Assembly (NCBI GenBank): GCA_021203325.1
Contig: JAJQBL010000118.1
Location: forward strand, 1-38,569
Length of the DNA stretch: 38,569 nucleotides
Direction: 5' to 3'
Source: Clostridiales bacterium
Lineage (GTDB): Bacteria > Bacillota > Clostridia > Oscillospirales > Oscillospiraceae
The translations under genes were made by a program, and so were the position numbers. Below are positions 1 through 7,511 of the stretch, in pieces; the first letter of the stretch is position 1, and each line of letters starts with the position of its first letter. A model generated the notes under the pieces. That model saw nothing but the letters and a program-made list of their open reading frames with translations, made no database searches and was not told the DNA's origin.

Positions 1-332
1 GATGGAGGAAACAGGTGTTTGCCCTTGCCAGGGCGAGGCCTACTTTTCTCGATTCGTCGAGAAAAGTAGCAAAAGAGGACGACTTAAGAGGGAGGCCGGT
101 GGCCCCCCTCTTAAGAATCTCCCCGTATCCCGTTGGCGGCTCCGCCTTGTTCCTCAATCAGGTGGTCTGTCAGGCAACAGACGAAGTGACTTGTTACGTG
201 CCGAAGCTGCCGCCGATGGCGGCTGGGTACGATTGCCGCCCGTTCCGCTCCGCCGAAGGCGGGCGGAACGTGGCGTCAATTTTGTCGTCCTATGGTCGTG
301 AAAATCTGACTGTAAGGCTACGTTGTACTCCT
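1..332 (+). repeat. Structured dispersed repeat, copy 1
   Basis: This stretch can be aligned along its whole length with 16367-16700, and it may begin before the window. It is a chain of hairpins: a small GCCCT/AGGGC stem at about 21-34, a long stem at 40-69 with a TTCG loop, a stem at 83-115 (arms CTTAAGAGGG/CCCTCTTAAG), GCCGCC-gat-GGCGGC at 209-223, and a stem at 241-270 (arms CGTTCCGC/GCGGAACG) followed by CAATTTT. The two copies differ by non-triplet indels, which argues against a protein. I know no named family for it. It could be a structured RNA or a non-autonomous mobile repeat. Confidence 0.75.
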
Positions 333-560
333 CAACTCAGGGTAGATTGTATCTTAAGTTGATGACATTGCCCTGAAAGGGGAGCTGGCTGGCCGCAAGG
401 CCAGACTGAGGGGTGAGAACGCCTGGCATTTTCACTATAAGCAACTTCTTTCTAAAAGAAACAATTTCCTTAAGCTGATGACTTTGTCCGCCCCACCTCT
501 CCATGTGCCCTCGACGGCCCTGCGCCATCGGGGGCCGCGTCTCAAGAAAGGGAATACACC
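333..560 (+). other. Leader region upstream of ftsK
   Basis: I see no gene here. There is a CTGGCC-gcaa-GGCCAG hairpin at 389-404. A second GC-rich hairpin at about 513-541 lies just before the ftsK ribosome binding site. The sequence TTGATGACATTGCCCTG at 359-375 resembles TTGACGCCATCGCCCTG at 16791-16807, which follows the other repeat copy, so the repeat may have a detached tail. I found no convincing promoter. Confidence 0.4.
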
Positions 561-3218
561 ATGGCTTCCAAAAAGCAGACGACAACTTCAAATTCCGCCG
601 CCTCCGGCCGCAGGACGTCCGGCGGGAAGCAGTCCTCCACCGCCAAAAAGAGGACTTCCTCCGCCGCGAAGAAAGGCACCACGGCCAAAAAGACAACGTC
701 AGCCTCTGCCGCCGCCGCCCGGCGCCGCAGTGTATGGATTTCCACGGCGGTGGGGGTGCTGCTCCTGCTGCTGGCGGTGTTCTCCCTTCTGAGCTGCTTC
801 GGGGTGGACGCCATTCTGCTGGACTGGCTGGTCGCCCTGGAGGGCGGCCTGGTGGGCTATGCCTGGCTGCTGATGCCGCCGGTGCTGGCTGTCTGCGGCG
901 TACTGCTGCTGCTCCCCCGCAGGCCCAAACGTCTGCCCCTGAAGCTGGCGCTGGTTCCTCTGGTGGCCGTCTGCATCAGCGCCATGATGCACACCTTCGC
1001 AGGCAGCATGGACCTTGGCTCCGGCCCCCTGGCCGTCCTGGCCCGGCTGTGGCAGACCGGCATGGCCCACACCTCCGGCGGCGTGCTGGGGGGCCTGCTG
1101 GCGGTGGGGCTGGTGAAGCTGGTCAGCCGCATCGGCTCGATTCTGATGCTGCTGCTGATGCTGTTTGTCTCCCTGCTGCTGCTGACCGACACCACCCCCG
1201 ACCTCGTTTTCCAGAAGGCGGCGGCCATGGGTGCAAACCGGAAGGAGCGCCTGCGGGAGCAGCGGAGCAGCCGGGTGGAGCCGGAGGAACCCTCCCCGGA
1301 GGAGCCGCCCCTGGTTGACCCCGCCACCGGCGAGGTGGTGGAACCGTCTCCCTTCTCCCTGTTCCGGCGGAAGAAGGGGGATGCCATCGACGTTCCCATG
1401 GAGGATGCGGCGGACAACCCTCCCCCGCCGGAGGAAGCCCCCCCTGTCGCGCCGGAGCCGGAGCCGGAGCCGGAACCGCCCCAGCCCACACCGGCCCCTT
1501 CCAGGCGGAAAACCAGAAAGCCCCGTCCCCCCAGAGAGGAGGACACCTTCACCGAGGTTCCCCCGCAGCCTGTCCCGGATGAGGAGCTGTACCGCTATCC
1601 CCCTGTGGAGCTGCTGCAGGCGGCCAGCGGCACCAGCCGCGGCACCGCCCCGGAGGAACTGAATCAGACCCAGCTCCGCCTGTCAGACACCCTTCATTCC
1701 TTCGGCATCAGCGGCGAAATCGTGGGCCGCACCTGCGGCCCCTCTGTCACCCGCTTTGACCTGCTGCTGGACCAGGGGGTCAAGCTCAGCAAGGTCACCA
1801 ATCTGGCGGGGGACCTGGCCCTGAGCCTGGGGGCGGTGAACGTGCGCATCGCCCCCGTCCCCGGGAAAAGCTCCGTGGTGGGCATCGAGGTGCCCAACCA
1901 GCGGGTGTCCCCCGTCCCCGTCCGGGAGGTGCTGGACAGCGAGGAATTTCGCAGCCATCCCTCCCATGTGGCCTTCGCCGTGGGCCGGGACATCGCCAAC
2001 CGCAACATCGTGGGAGACATCGCCCGCCTGCCCCACCTGCTGATCGCCGGTACCACCGGCTCCGGCAAGAGCGTCTGCACCAATGCCCTCATCGTCTCCC
2101 TGCTGTACAAATCCTCCCCCAGGGACGTCCGGCTCATCATGGTGGACCCGAAGATGGTGGAGCTGGGGGTGTACAACGGCATCCCCCACCTGCTGATCCC
2201 CGTGGTCACCGACCCGAAAAAGGCCGCCGGCGCCCTGCAATGGGCAGTGTATGAGATGATGCGGCGGTATAAGGACTTCTCCGAGCAGCACGTCCGGGAT
2301 TTGGAGTCCTACAACAAGCTGGCAGAGCACGCAGACAAAATTGAAGGGGCCGAAGGGGTAGAGCATAAGCCCCAAATCGTCATCGTCATTGACGAGCTGG
2401 CCGATTTGATGCTGGTGGCGGCCAAAGAGGTGGAGGAATCCATCTGCCGGGTGGCCCAGATGGGCCGCGCCGCAGGCATCCACCTGATTATCGCCACCCA
2501 GCGGCCCTCCACCGACGTCATCACCGGCCTGATGAAGGCCAACATCCCCAGCCGTATCGCCTTCGCGGTGGCCTCCTCGCTGGAGTCCCGCATCATCCTG
2601 GACCAGGTGGGGGCGGAAAAGCTGGTGGGCAAGGGCGATATGCTCTTCGCCCCCCTGGGCATCGGCAAGCCCATGCGGGTGCAGGGCTGCCTCGTCACCG
2701 AGGAGGAGGTCTCCGACGTGATTAAATTCATCAAGGAGAACTCCACCGCCAACTACGACGCGGACATTCTGGCCGAAGTGGAGCAGAACGCCAAGAACGC
2801 CGGCAAGGGCGGCAAGGGCGCCTCCGCCATGAACGTGGCCTTCCCCGACCTGACCGACGAGGATACCGCCGCCGGACAGCCCGACGGGGAACAGGGGGAC
2901 GAGCTGCTGCCCCAGGCCGTAGACGTGGTGATGGAGACGGGGATGGCCTCCGTGTCCATGCTCCAGCGGCGGCTGAAGCTGGGTTACTCCCGTGCCGCCC
3001 GTCTGGTGGACCAGATGGAGGAGCGGGGGATTGTGGGCCCCTTTGAAGGCTCCAAGCCCCGGAAGGTGTTGATTACAAAAGAGCAGTGGCAGGAGCGGAA
3101 GCTCCAGGGCGGCCAGTTCACCGTTGACGACTATGCCGCAGCCAGAGTCATGAGTGAGGCCGCCGATGCGGAGAGCGGCCTGCCCCGCCCCGGCCAGGAG
3201 AAACCCATTGACGAATAG
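561..3218 (+). CDS. ftsK: DNA translocase FtsK/SpoIIIE
   Basis: This is a membrane-anchored hexameric DNA pump that moves chromosomal DNA through the division or sporulation septum. The 885-residue protein begins with a Lys/Ser/Ala-rich tail of about 55 residues. Hydrophobic membrane segments follow between about 57 and 200, then a Pro/Glu-rich linker to about 350, then the motor. The Walker A motif GTTGSGKS is at 497-504 and Walker B is IVIVIDELAD with Asp611-Glu612. A winged-helix gamma domain, which reads oriented DNA motifs, lies at about 785-860. ATG561 has an AAAGGGA site. The gene lies 3' of repeat copy 1, and the next gene starts 13 bases after its stop. A clostridial genome may hold more than one paralogue, so FtsK and SpoIIIE cannot be told apart here. 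Confidence 0.96.
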   Translation: MASKKQTTTSNSAASGRRTSGGKQSSTAKKRTSSAAKKGTTAKKTTSASAAAARRRSVWISTAVGVLLLLLAVFSLLSCFGVDAILLDWLVALEGGLVGYAWLLMPPVLAVCGVLLLLPRRPKRLPLKLALVPLVAVCISAMMHTFAGSMDLGSGPLAVLARLWQTGMAHTSGGVLGGLLAVGLVKLVSRIGSILMLLLMLFVSLLLLTDTTPDLVFQKAAAMGANRKERLREQRSSRVEPEEPSPEEPPLVDPATGEVVEPSPFSLFRRKKGDAIDVPMEDAADNPPPPEEAPPVAPEPEPEPEPPQPTPAPSRRKTRKPRPPREEDTFTEVPPQPVPDEELYRYPPVELLQAASGTSRGTAPEELNQTQLRLSDTLHSFGISGEIVGRTCGPSVTRFDLLLDQGVKLSKVTNLAGDLALSLGAVNVRIAPVPGKSSVVGIEVPNQRVSPVPVREVLDSEEFRSHPSHVAFAVGRDIANRNIVGDIARLPHLLIAGTTGSGKSVCTNALIVSLLYKSSPRDVRLIMVDPKMVELGVYNGIPHLLIPVVTDPKKAAGALQWAVYEMMRRYKDFSEQHVRDLESYNKLAEHADKIEGAEGVEHKPQIVIVIDELADLMLVAAKEVEESICRVAQMGRAAGIHLIIATQRPSTDVITGLMKANIPSRIAFAVASSLESRIILDQVGAEKLVGKGDMLFAPLGIGKPMRVQGCLVTEEEVSDVIKFIKENSTANYDADILAEVEQNAKNAGKGGKGASAMNVAFPDLTDEDTAAGQPDGEQGDELLPQAVDVVMETGMASVSMLQRRLKLGYSRAARLVDQMEERGIVGPFEGSKPRKVLITKEQWQERKLQGGQFTVDDYAAARVMSEAADAESGLPRPGQEKPIDE

Positions 3219-3231
3219 AGGAGGCATCTCT

Positions 3232-4029
3232 GTGAAAATTGCCCTTGTTCAAATGCCCGTCAGCGCCGATAAAACGGAGAACCTCTCTGTGGCGGCGAAG
3301 GCCGTCGCCGCCGCCGCAGGTCGGGGGGCAGAGCTGGTCCTGCTGCCGGAGATGTTCTGCTGCCCCTACGACACCGGCTGCTTTCCCGTCTACGGGGAAC
3401 CGGCAGGCGGCCCGGTCTGGCAGGCCCTACGCCGGATGGCGGCGGAGAACCAAATTTATCTCGTAGGCGGCTCCATGCCGGAGCTGGAGGGCGGAAAGGT
3501 GTACAACACCTCCTTCGTCTTTTCCCCGGCGGGGGAGCAGGTCGCCCGCCACCGCAAGGCACACCTCTTTGACATCGACGTGACGGGGGGGCAGCGGTTC
3601 ATGGAGTCCGACACCCTGTCCCCCGGCACGGGCTGCACCGTGTTTGACACCCCTTTTGGCCGCTTCGGCCTGTGCATCTGCTTCGACATCCGCTTCCCGG
3701 CCCTGGCCAGGGAGATGACGGAAGCGGGAGCCAGGGCCATCCTCGTCCCCGCCGCCTTCAACATGACCACCGGCCCCCTGCACTGGGAGCTGCTGCTCCG
3801 GGCCAGGGCGGTGGACAACCAGCTGTTCGTCGCCGCCTGCGCCCCCGCCAGGGACACAGAGGCTGGGTACGTCTCCTACGGCCACAGCCTGGTGGCCGAC
3901 CCCTGGGGGCAGGTACTGGCCGACGGCGGGACGGAGGCCGGTATCCTCGCTGTGGAGCTGGACTTCGGGGCGGTGAACGCCGCCCGGCGGCAGATTCCCG
4001 TCCTGCCCCCACGGCTGCGGGCGCTTTAA
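3232..4029 (+). CDS. Carbon-nitrogen hydrolase (nitrilase/omega-amidase family)
   Basis: A 265-residue cytosolic amidase of the nitrilase superfamily. The Glu-Lys-Cys triad is visible: Glu40 in LLPEMF, Lys109 in RHRKAHLFDID and Cys150 in LCICFDIRFP. The HLFDID and CFDIRFP contexts resemble omega-amidase (Nit2-like) enzymes that hydrolyse 2-oxoglutaramate or 2-oxosuccinamate, but the substrate cannot be fixed from sequence. The frame is open further upstream, inside ftsK. I chose GTG3232 because AGAGGAGG lies just before it and the family motif IALVQMPV begins at once. The gene is probably co-transcribed with ftsK, although no functional link is obvious. Confidence 0.9.
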   Translation: MKIALVQMPVSADKTENLSVAAKAVAAAAGRGAELVLLPEMFCCPYDTGCFPVYGEPAGGPVWQALRRMAAENQIYLVGGSMPELEGGKVYNTSFVFSPAGEQVARHRKAHLFDIDVTGGQRFMESDTLSPGTGCTVFDTPFGRFGLCICFDIRFPALAREMTEAGARAILVPAAFNMTTGPLHWELLLRARAVDNQLFVAACAPARDTEAGYVSYGHSLVADPWGQVLADGGTEAGILAVELDFGAVNAARRQIPVLPPRLRAL

Positions 4030-4044
4030 CCGGAACCGGACAGC

Positions 4045-4080
4045 GGCCCCCTGCCGAACCCGTGAGGTTTGGCGGGGGCC
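4045..4080 (+). terminator. Hairpin after the amidase gene
   Basis: GGCCCCC/GGGGGCC arms with a slightly imperfect inner stem form a hairpin 15 bases after the stop codon. Only a weak T-rich stretch follows (ATATCATTT). It is probably the terminator of the ftsK-amidase transcript. Confidence 0.5.
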
Positions 4081-4130
4081 ATATCATTTGACGGCGGAGC
4101 ACCGCCGCCACCGTAAAATTGAAATTTCTC

Positions 4131-4159
4131 TGGCATATTGCGGCGGGCTGTGCTACAAT
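4131..4159 (+). promoter_or_regulatory. Putative metA promoter
   Basis: An extended -10 (TGC-TACAAT, box at 4154-4159) is preceded at 17 bases by a poor -35, TGGCAT at 4131-4136. It would give a leader of about 170 bases containing the ORF at 4234-4356. I saw no S-box or other riboswitch in that leader. Confidence 0.5.
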
Positions 4160-4233
4160 AGAGTGAGCTATCGCTCTACACGCTGCCGACGGTTCCGCGC
4201 TGGCGATTTCACGAAAAGGAGGGCTGCTCAAAA

Positions 4234-4356
4234 ATGGAACGCACCGTTTTCCGAATGCCGGGCCTTTGCCTGCCCCGGACTGAACTTCAACTGCAATCCA
4301 CCCATTCTTTCACCATTTTCATAAGGAGTCCTTACTATGCCGATTCGTATACCTGA
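4234..4356 (+). CDS. Possible metA leader ORF (40 codons)
   Basis: ATG4234 follows a strong GGAGGG site at 4218-4223 with 10-base spacing. The 40-codon frame starts MERTVFRMPG and ends at a TGA inside metA, overlapping it by 20 bases in another frame. Ribosomes translating it would cross the metA ribosome binding site at about 4323-4328, so it could control metA translation by interference or coupling. The encoded peptide resembles nothing I recognise. It may be real or a chance frame; the strong ribosome binding site is the main support. Confidence 0.35.
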   Translation: MERTVFRMPGLCLPRTELQLQSTHSFTIFIRSPYYADSYT

Positions 4357-5269
4357 TTCGCTGCCGGCCCGCGCCACCCTGGAGGGGGAAAATATTTTCG
4401 TCATGACGGAGTATCGCGCCATGCACCAGGATATTCGCCCCCTGAACCTGCTGCTGCTGAATCTGATGCCCACCAAAATCACCACGGAGACCCAGCTGCT
4501 GCGGAAGTTTGCCAACACACCGCTGCAAATCGAGGTGGAGCTGCTGCAAACGGCCAGCTATGTCCCCCAGCATGTGGACCAGGACCATCTGGCCACCTTC
4601 TACCGCACCTTTGACGAGGTGAAAGACCACTACTTTGACGGCATGATCATCACCGGCGCACCGGTGGAGAATCTGGACTTCTCCGATGTGGATTACTGGG
4701 ATGAGCTCTGCAAAATCATGGAGTGGACCAAAACCCACGTCCACGCCACCCTCCACATCTGCTGGGGAGCCCAGGCCGGGCTGTACTACCACTTCGGGAT
4801 TCAAAAATACTCCTATGACCGGAAGATGTTCGGCATTTTCCCCCACCGGGTCCTGCGGCCCCAGTCCCCCTGGTTCCGGGGGTTCGACGACGTGTTTTAC
4901 GCCCCCCACTCCCGCTACACCTATGTCAAAAAGGAGGACGTGCTGGCCGTTCCTGAGCTGGAGCTGCTGGCGGAATCCGACCAGGCGGGCATCTTTGCCC
5001 TGAAAAGTTCGGACAACCGCCTGTTCTTCGTCATGGGCCACCCGGAATACGACCGGGACACCCTGCGGCTGGAGTACGAGCGGGACCTGGCCAAGGGGAA
5101 GGACATTCAGGTGCCCGCCAACTACTTCCCCCAGGACGACCCCACCCAAACCCCTGTGGTGAACTGGCGCAGCTCCGGCCAGCTGCTCTACACCAACTGG
5201 CTCAACTACTACGTCTACCAGACCACGCCCTACGACCTGAAGGAGATCAGCCGGAAGGGCGGGAAATAA
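4337..5269 (+). CDS. metA: Homoserine O-acetyltransferase (MetA family)
   Basis: It acylates homoserine in the first committed step of methionine synthesis. The 310 residues match the usual MetA length. The nucleophile is Cys142 in LHICWGAQAG. Position 111 is Glu (TGAPVENLDF); in this family Glu111 goes with acetyl-CoA use and Gly111 with succinyl-CoA, so the product should be O-acetylhomoserine. This fits the O-acetylhomoserine sulfhydrylase encoded at 31800. ATG4337 has an AAGGAG site. The gene stands alone between its own promoter and a perfect terminator, and a short ORF overlaps its start. Confidence 0.95.
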   Translation: MPIRIPDSLPARATLEGENIFVMTEYRAMHQDIRPLNLLLLNLMPTKITTETQLLRKFANTPLQIEVELLQTASYVPQHVDQDHLATFYRTFDEVKDHYFDGMIITGAPVENLDFSDVDYWDELCKIMEWTKTHVHATLHICWGAQAGLYYHFGIQKYSYDRKMFGIFPHRVLRPQSPWFRGFDDVFYAPHSRYTYVKKEDVLAVPELELLAESDQAGIFALKSSDNRLFFVMGHPEYDRDTLRLEYERDLAKGKDIQVPANYFPQDDPTQTPVVNWRSSGQLLYTNWLNYYVYQTTPYDLKEISRKGGK

Positions 5270-5281
5270 AGCCCCAAATAC

Positions 5282-5315
5282 AACACGGCCGGCAGCGCAC
5301 GCTGCCGGCCGTGTT
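5282..5315. terminator. Bidirectional terminator between metA and the SDR gene
   Basis: A perfect 16-bp inverted repeat (AACACGGCCGGCAGCG and its complement) with a 2-base loop lies between two convergent genes. It is flanked by modest T-rich tracts on both strands. Confidence 0.8.
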
Positions 5316-5318
5316 ACG

Positions 5319-6089
5319 TTATATCCTTCTGATCAGCGCCCAGGCCCCCATCATCACCTCGCTGGGCACAAACTTCGCCGCGACCCGGTGGACGGAGCAG
5401 ACCAGCCCCGGCGTAGAGACCGCCAGATGCAGCTTCCCGTCCCGCAGGGCCCGCCGCACCACGGCCTCCTCCCTGGAGGCCAGGGGGAAGTGGCGGATAT
5501 AGGCGCTGTTCCGGGTCTGCTTCGCCCGGGCGATGAACTCGGTGTCCTTCACCCAGTAGGGGCACACCGCCGTCACGCTGACCCCCTTCCCCATCAGCTC
5601 CACCCGGAGGGCCCGGCTGTAGCGGTAGAGGAACGCCTTGGAGGCGGCGTACACCCCCAGATAGGGGAAGGGCTGGAATCCGGCGGTGGAGCAGATCTCC
5701 AGCACCATGCTCCCCCTGCCCATGTAGGGCAGGGCCAGCTGGGTCATGTCCACGGCGGCCCGGCAGTTCAGGTCGATCATATCATCGCAGTCCCGGAGGG
5801 TGATGTCGCTCCAGGCCCCGATCTTCCCGAACCCCGCCGCATTGACCAGGACCCGCACCTCCGGCCCCTCCGCCTTTAGCAGCCCGTCCAGCGTCCGGAA
5901 GGACGCCTGTTCCGTCAGGTCCAGCGGGATACAGCGCAGCGGCGTCTCCACCTGGGATTCCAGTTCCCTCAGCCGCTCCTCCCGGCGGGCGATGACCCAA
6001 ATCTCATCCAGCGGCTCCCCCGCGCTGAGCTGGCGGACGAACTCCCGCCCCAGGCCGCTGGACGCTCCGGTGACAATTCCGATTTTCAT
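5319..6089 (-). CDS. SDR-family NAD(P)-dependent oxidoreductase
   Basis: A short-chain dehydrogenase/reductase of 256 residues, the classical length. The Rossmann glycine motif TGASSGLG is at 7-14, NAAG at 83-86, the catalytic Ser is near 134 (EICSTAG), and Tyr147-x3-Lys151 lies in YAASK. ARREERL after the second strand suggests NADPH preference. The substrate cannot be predicted. The frame is open for 16 more codons upstream, but ATG6089 has AGGAGG eight bases before it and begins the Rossmann strand directly. It ends at the shared terminator with metA. A possible own promoter lies at 6126-6154. Confidence 0.9.
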   Translation of the reverse strand: MKIGIVTGASSGLGREFVRQLSAGEPLDEIWVIARREERLRELESQVETPLRCIPLDLTEQASFRTLDGLLKAEGPEVRVLVNAAGFGKIGAWSDITLRDCDDMIDLNCRAAVDMTQLALPYMGRGSMVLEICSTAGFQPFPYLGVYAASKAFLYRYSRALRVELMGKGVSVTAVCPYWVKDTEFIARAKQTRNSAYIRHFPLASREEAVVRRALRDGKLHLAVSTPGLVCSVHRVAAKFVPSEVMMGAWALIRRI

Positions 6090-6125
6090 GGTATAGCCTC
6101 CTGCTTTGGAATCGTTGTCCCCTAT

Positions 6126-6154
6126 AGGATACCCCAAAATCGGAGGATGCGCAA
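6126..6154 (-). promoter_or_regulatory. Possible promoter of the SDR gene
   Basis: On the minus strand, TTGCGC (6149-6154) lies 17 bases before TATCCT (6126-6131), about 40 bases upstream of the ATG. The -35 is weak. Confidence 0.35.
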
Positions 6155-6164
6155 GGAACTCTCA

Positions 6165-6195
6165 TCAAAAACCGGGCAAAGCCGCTGCTTTGGGC
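6165..6195 (-). terminator. Terminator after the YibE/F-like gene
   Basis: Directly after the stop codon, CAAAGC-cgct-GCTTTG type arms (6177-6192) with outer CCGG pairing are followed on the minus strand by TTTTT (6171-6167). Confidence 0.6.
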
Positions 6196-7373
6196 TTATT
6201 CCGGCTTGACGGCGTCCAGTGACCGGTCTGTGTGTTCGCCCTTCTTCTGCCCCGCCAGGAACCAGCCCGCCGTCAGGGCGGTCAGGGGCGCGGCCAGCAC
6301 CAGGCCGAAGGAGCCCACCAGGGTGTGCACAATCTCCGAGGTGACGTATTTATAGTTCAGCATATTGATGAGGGGCGTCCCCTGGGCCATGAACACCATC
6401 AGCAGGGCGATATAGCCCCCGGAGTAGGCCAGCAGCAGGGTGGTGGTCATGGTGCCCATGGCGGCCCTGCCCACCTGGATGCCGGAGCGGGCGGCCTCCC
6501 ACCGGGACAGGTCGGGCCGCTTCTGCACCACCTCATTGACGGCGGCGGTGATGTCCACCGTCAGGTCCATCAGCGCACCAGAGGAGCCCACAAAGATGCT
6601 GGCCATGAAGATGCGGGTCAGGTTCAGATTCTCGTAGCCGCTGTAGAGCAGCGTCTCGGAAAACGACATCACCGCCCCCTGAATCTGGAAGGAGGACGTA
6701 CACACGACCCCCAGCACACAGGTCAGCGCGATGCCCGCAAAGGCACCGGTGACGGCGGCCAGGCACCGGCGGTCAAAGCCGAACACCAGGGCAATGATCA
6801 TCAGCGTCAGCCCTACGGTGATGGCGCCGCCGATGAGGATGGGGTCCATCCCCTTGAGGCAGCAGGGCACCAGCACCTTCCAGATGGCCAGCACCGACAG
6901 CAGAAAGGACAAGATGGCCCGCACCCCCGTCCATCCGGCGAACAGCACCAGGAACAGGAAGAAGGCCGCCAGCAGCAGGATCTCCAGATCCAGCCGGTAG
7001 TGGTCGATCATGCTGACCGACGCCACCTCGTCCCCGTCCAGGCTGACCAGCACCAGCGCCCGGTCGCCCTCCTCATAGATTTTATCCTGCTCCAGGGAGC
7101 CGCTGAGCAGGTTGGTGGCCCAATAGGTCTCCCCCTTGTGGCTGCCCCCCCCAGCAGCGTCACCTGGCAGCTCTGGTCGCCGGACTGCACCAGTCCGGTG
7201 TTGATGACGGTGGAGTTGTCCACCGCCACCACCCGGGCCGGCACCCGTTCGCCGCCGTCCCGGTAGGCCGCCCCCGCCTCCTCAAAGCCGGTGGGCACCA
7301 GCGCCAGGACGACAATCAGCACCGCGCACACGAGGATGGAGGCCCAGGTCTGCTTCTCTTTCCCTTTTGACAT
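6196..7373 (-). pseudogene. YibE/F-family membrane protein, frameshifted
   Basis: A polytopic membrane protein of the YibE/F family, whose function is not established. The N-terminal part (from ATG7373, MSKGKEKQTW) has one membrane segment and a small extracytoplasmic domain. The C-terminal part has about six to seven membrane helices and the family's long hydrophobic core. The two halves are in different frames, joined at a run of eight C (7145-7152; G8 on the coding strand). Adding one G restores a 392-residue protein reading LLGGGSHKGETY across the join. It may be a sequencing slip, a true mutation or phase variation. ATG7373 has an AAAGG site; a TTG at 7400 is in frame but less likely. 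The gene lies downstream of the alkaline phosphatase. Confidence 0.85.
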
Positions 7374-7404
7374 AGCTTGCAACCTTTCTGATTGTAACAA
7401 AGAG

Positions 7405-7476
7405 GGCTGCGGCCCCCTGGGATACCCGCCGCTTGGCGCAGCGGAAGCTGTATCTCGCAGGACGGAGGCCGCAGCC
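7405..7476 (-). terminator. Putative terminator after the alkaline phosphatase gene
   Basis: The arms GGCTGCGGCC (7405-7414) and GGCCGCAGCC (7467-7476) are perfectly complementary and enclose a second small hairpin. CTCTTTGTTA follows on the minus strand. The loop is long, so this is moderately certain. Confidence 0.55.
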
Positions 7477-7511
7477 GGTGAATGGAGAATGTGTGTGTAC
7501 TGCCCCTCAAA

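Noticed and set aside
15-362. Possible protein in repeat copy 1 (FALARARPTFL...) with a similar start in copy 2 (FALARAWPTFL...)
   Set aside because: The similarity comes from the shared DNA stem region. Indels between copies are not multiples of three, copy 2 stops early, and there is no ribosome binding site.
1683-3227. Long minus-strand frame opposite ftsK
   Set aside because: Codon-shadow of a GC-rich gene. Its translation is His/Gly/Val-rich with no domain, and the plus strand encodes a clear FtsK motor.
4131-4150. Sigma-54 promoter before metA (TGGCAT...TTGC)
   Set aside because: The spacing between the two elements is too short for the sigma-54 consensus.
4081-4336. SAM (S-box) riboswitch before metA
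   Set aside because: I looked for the S-box helices and the conserved GA-rich core and did not find them. The same holds for the metY leader.
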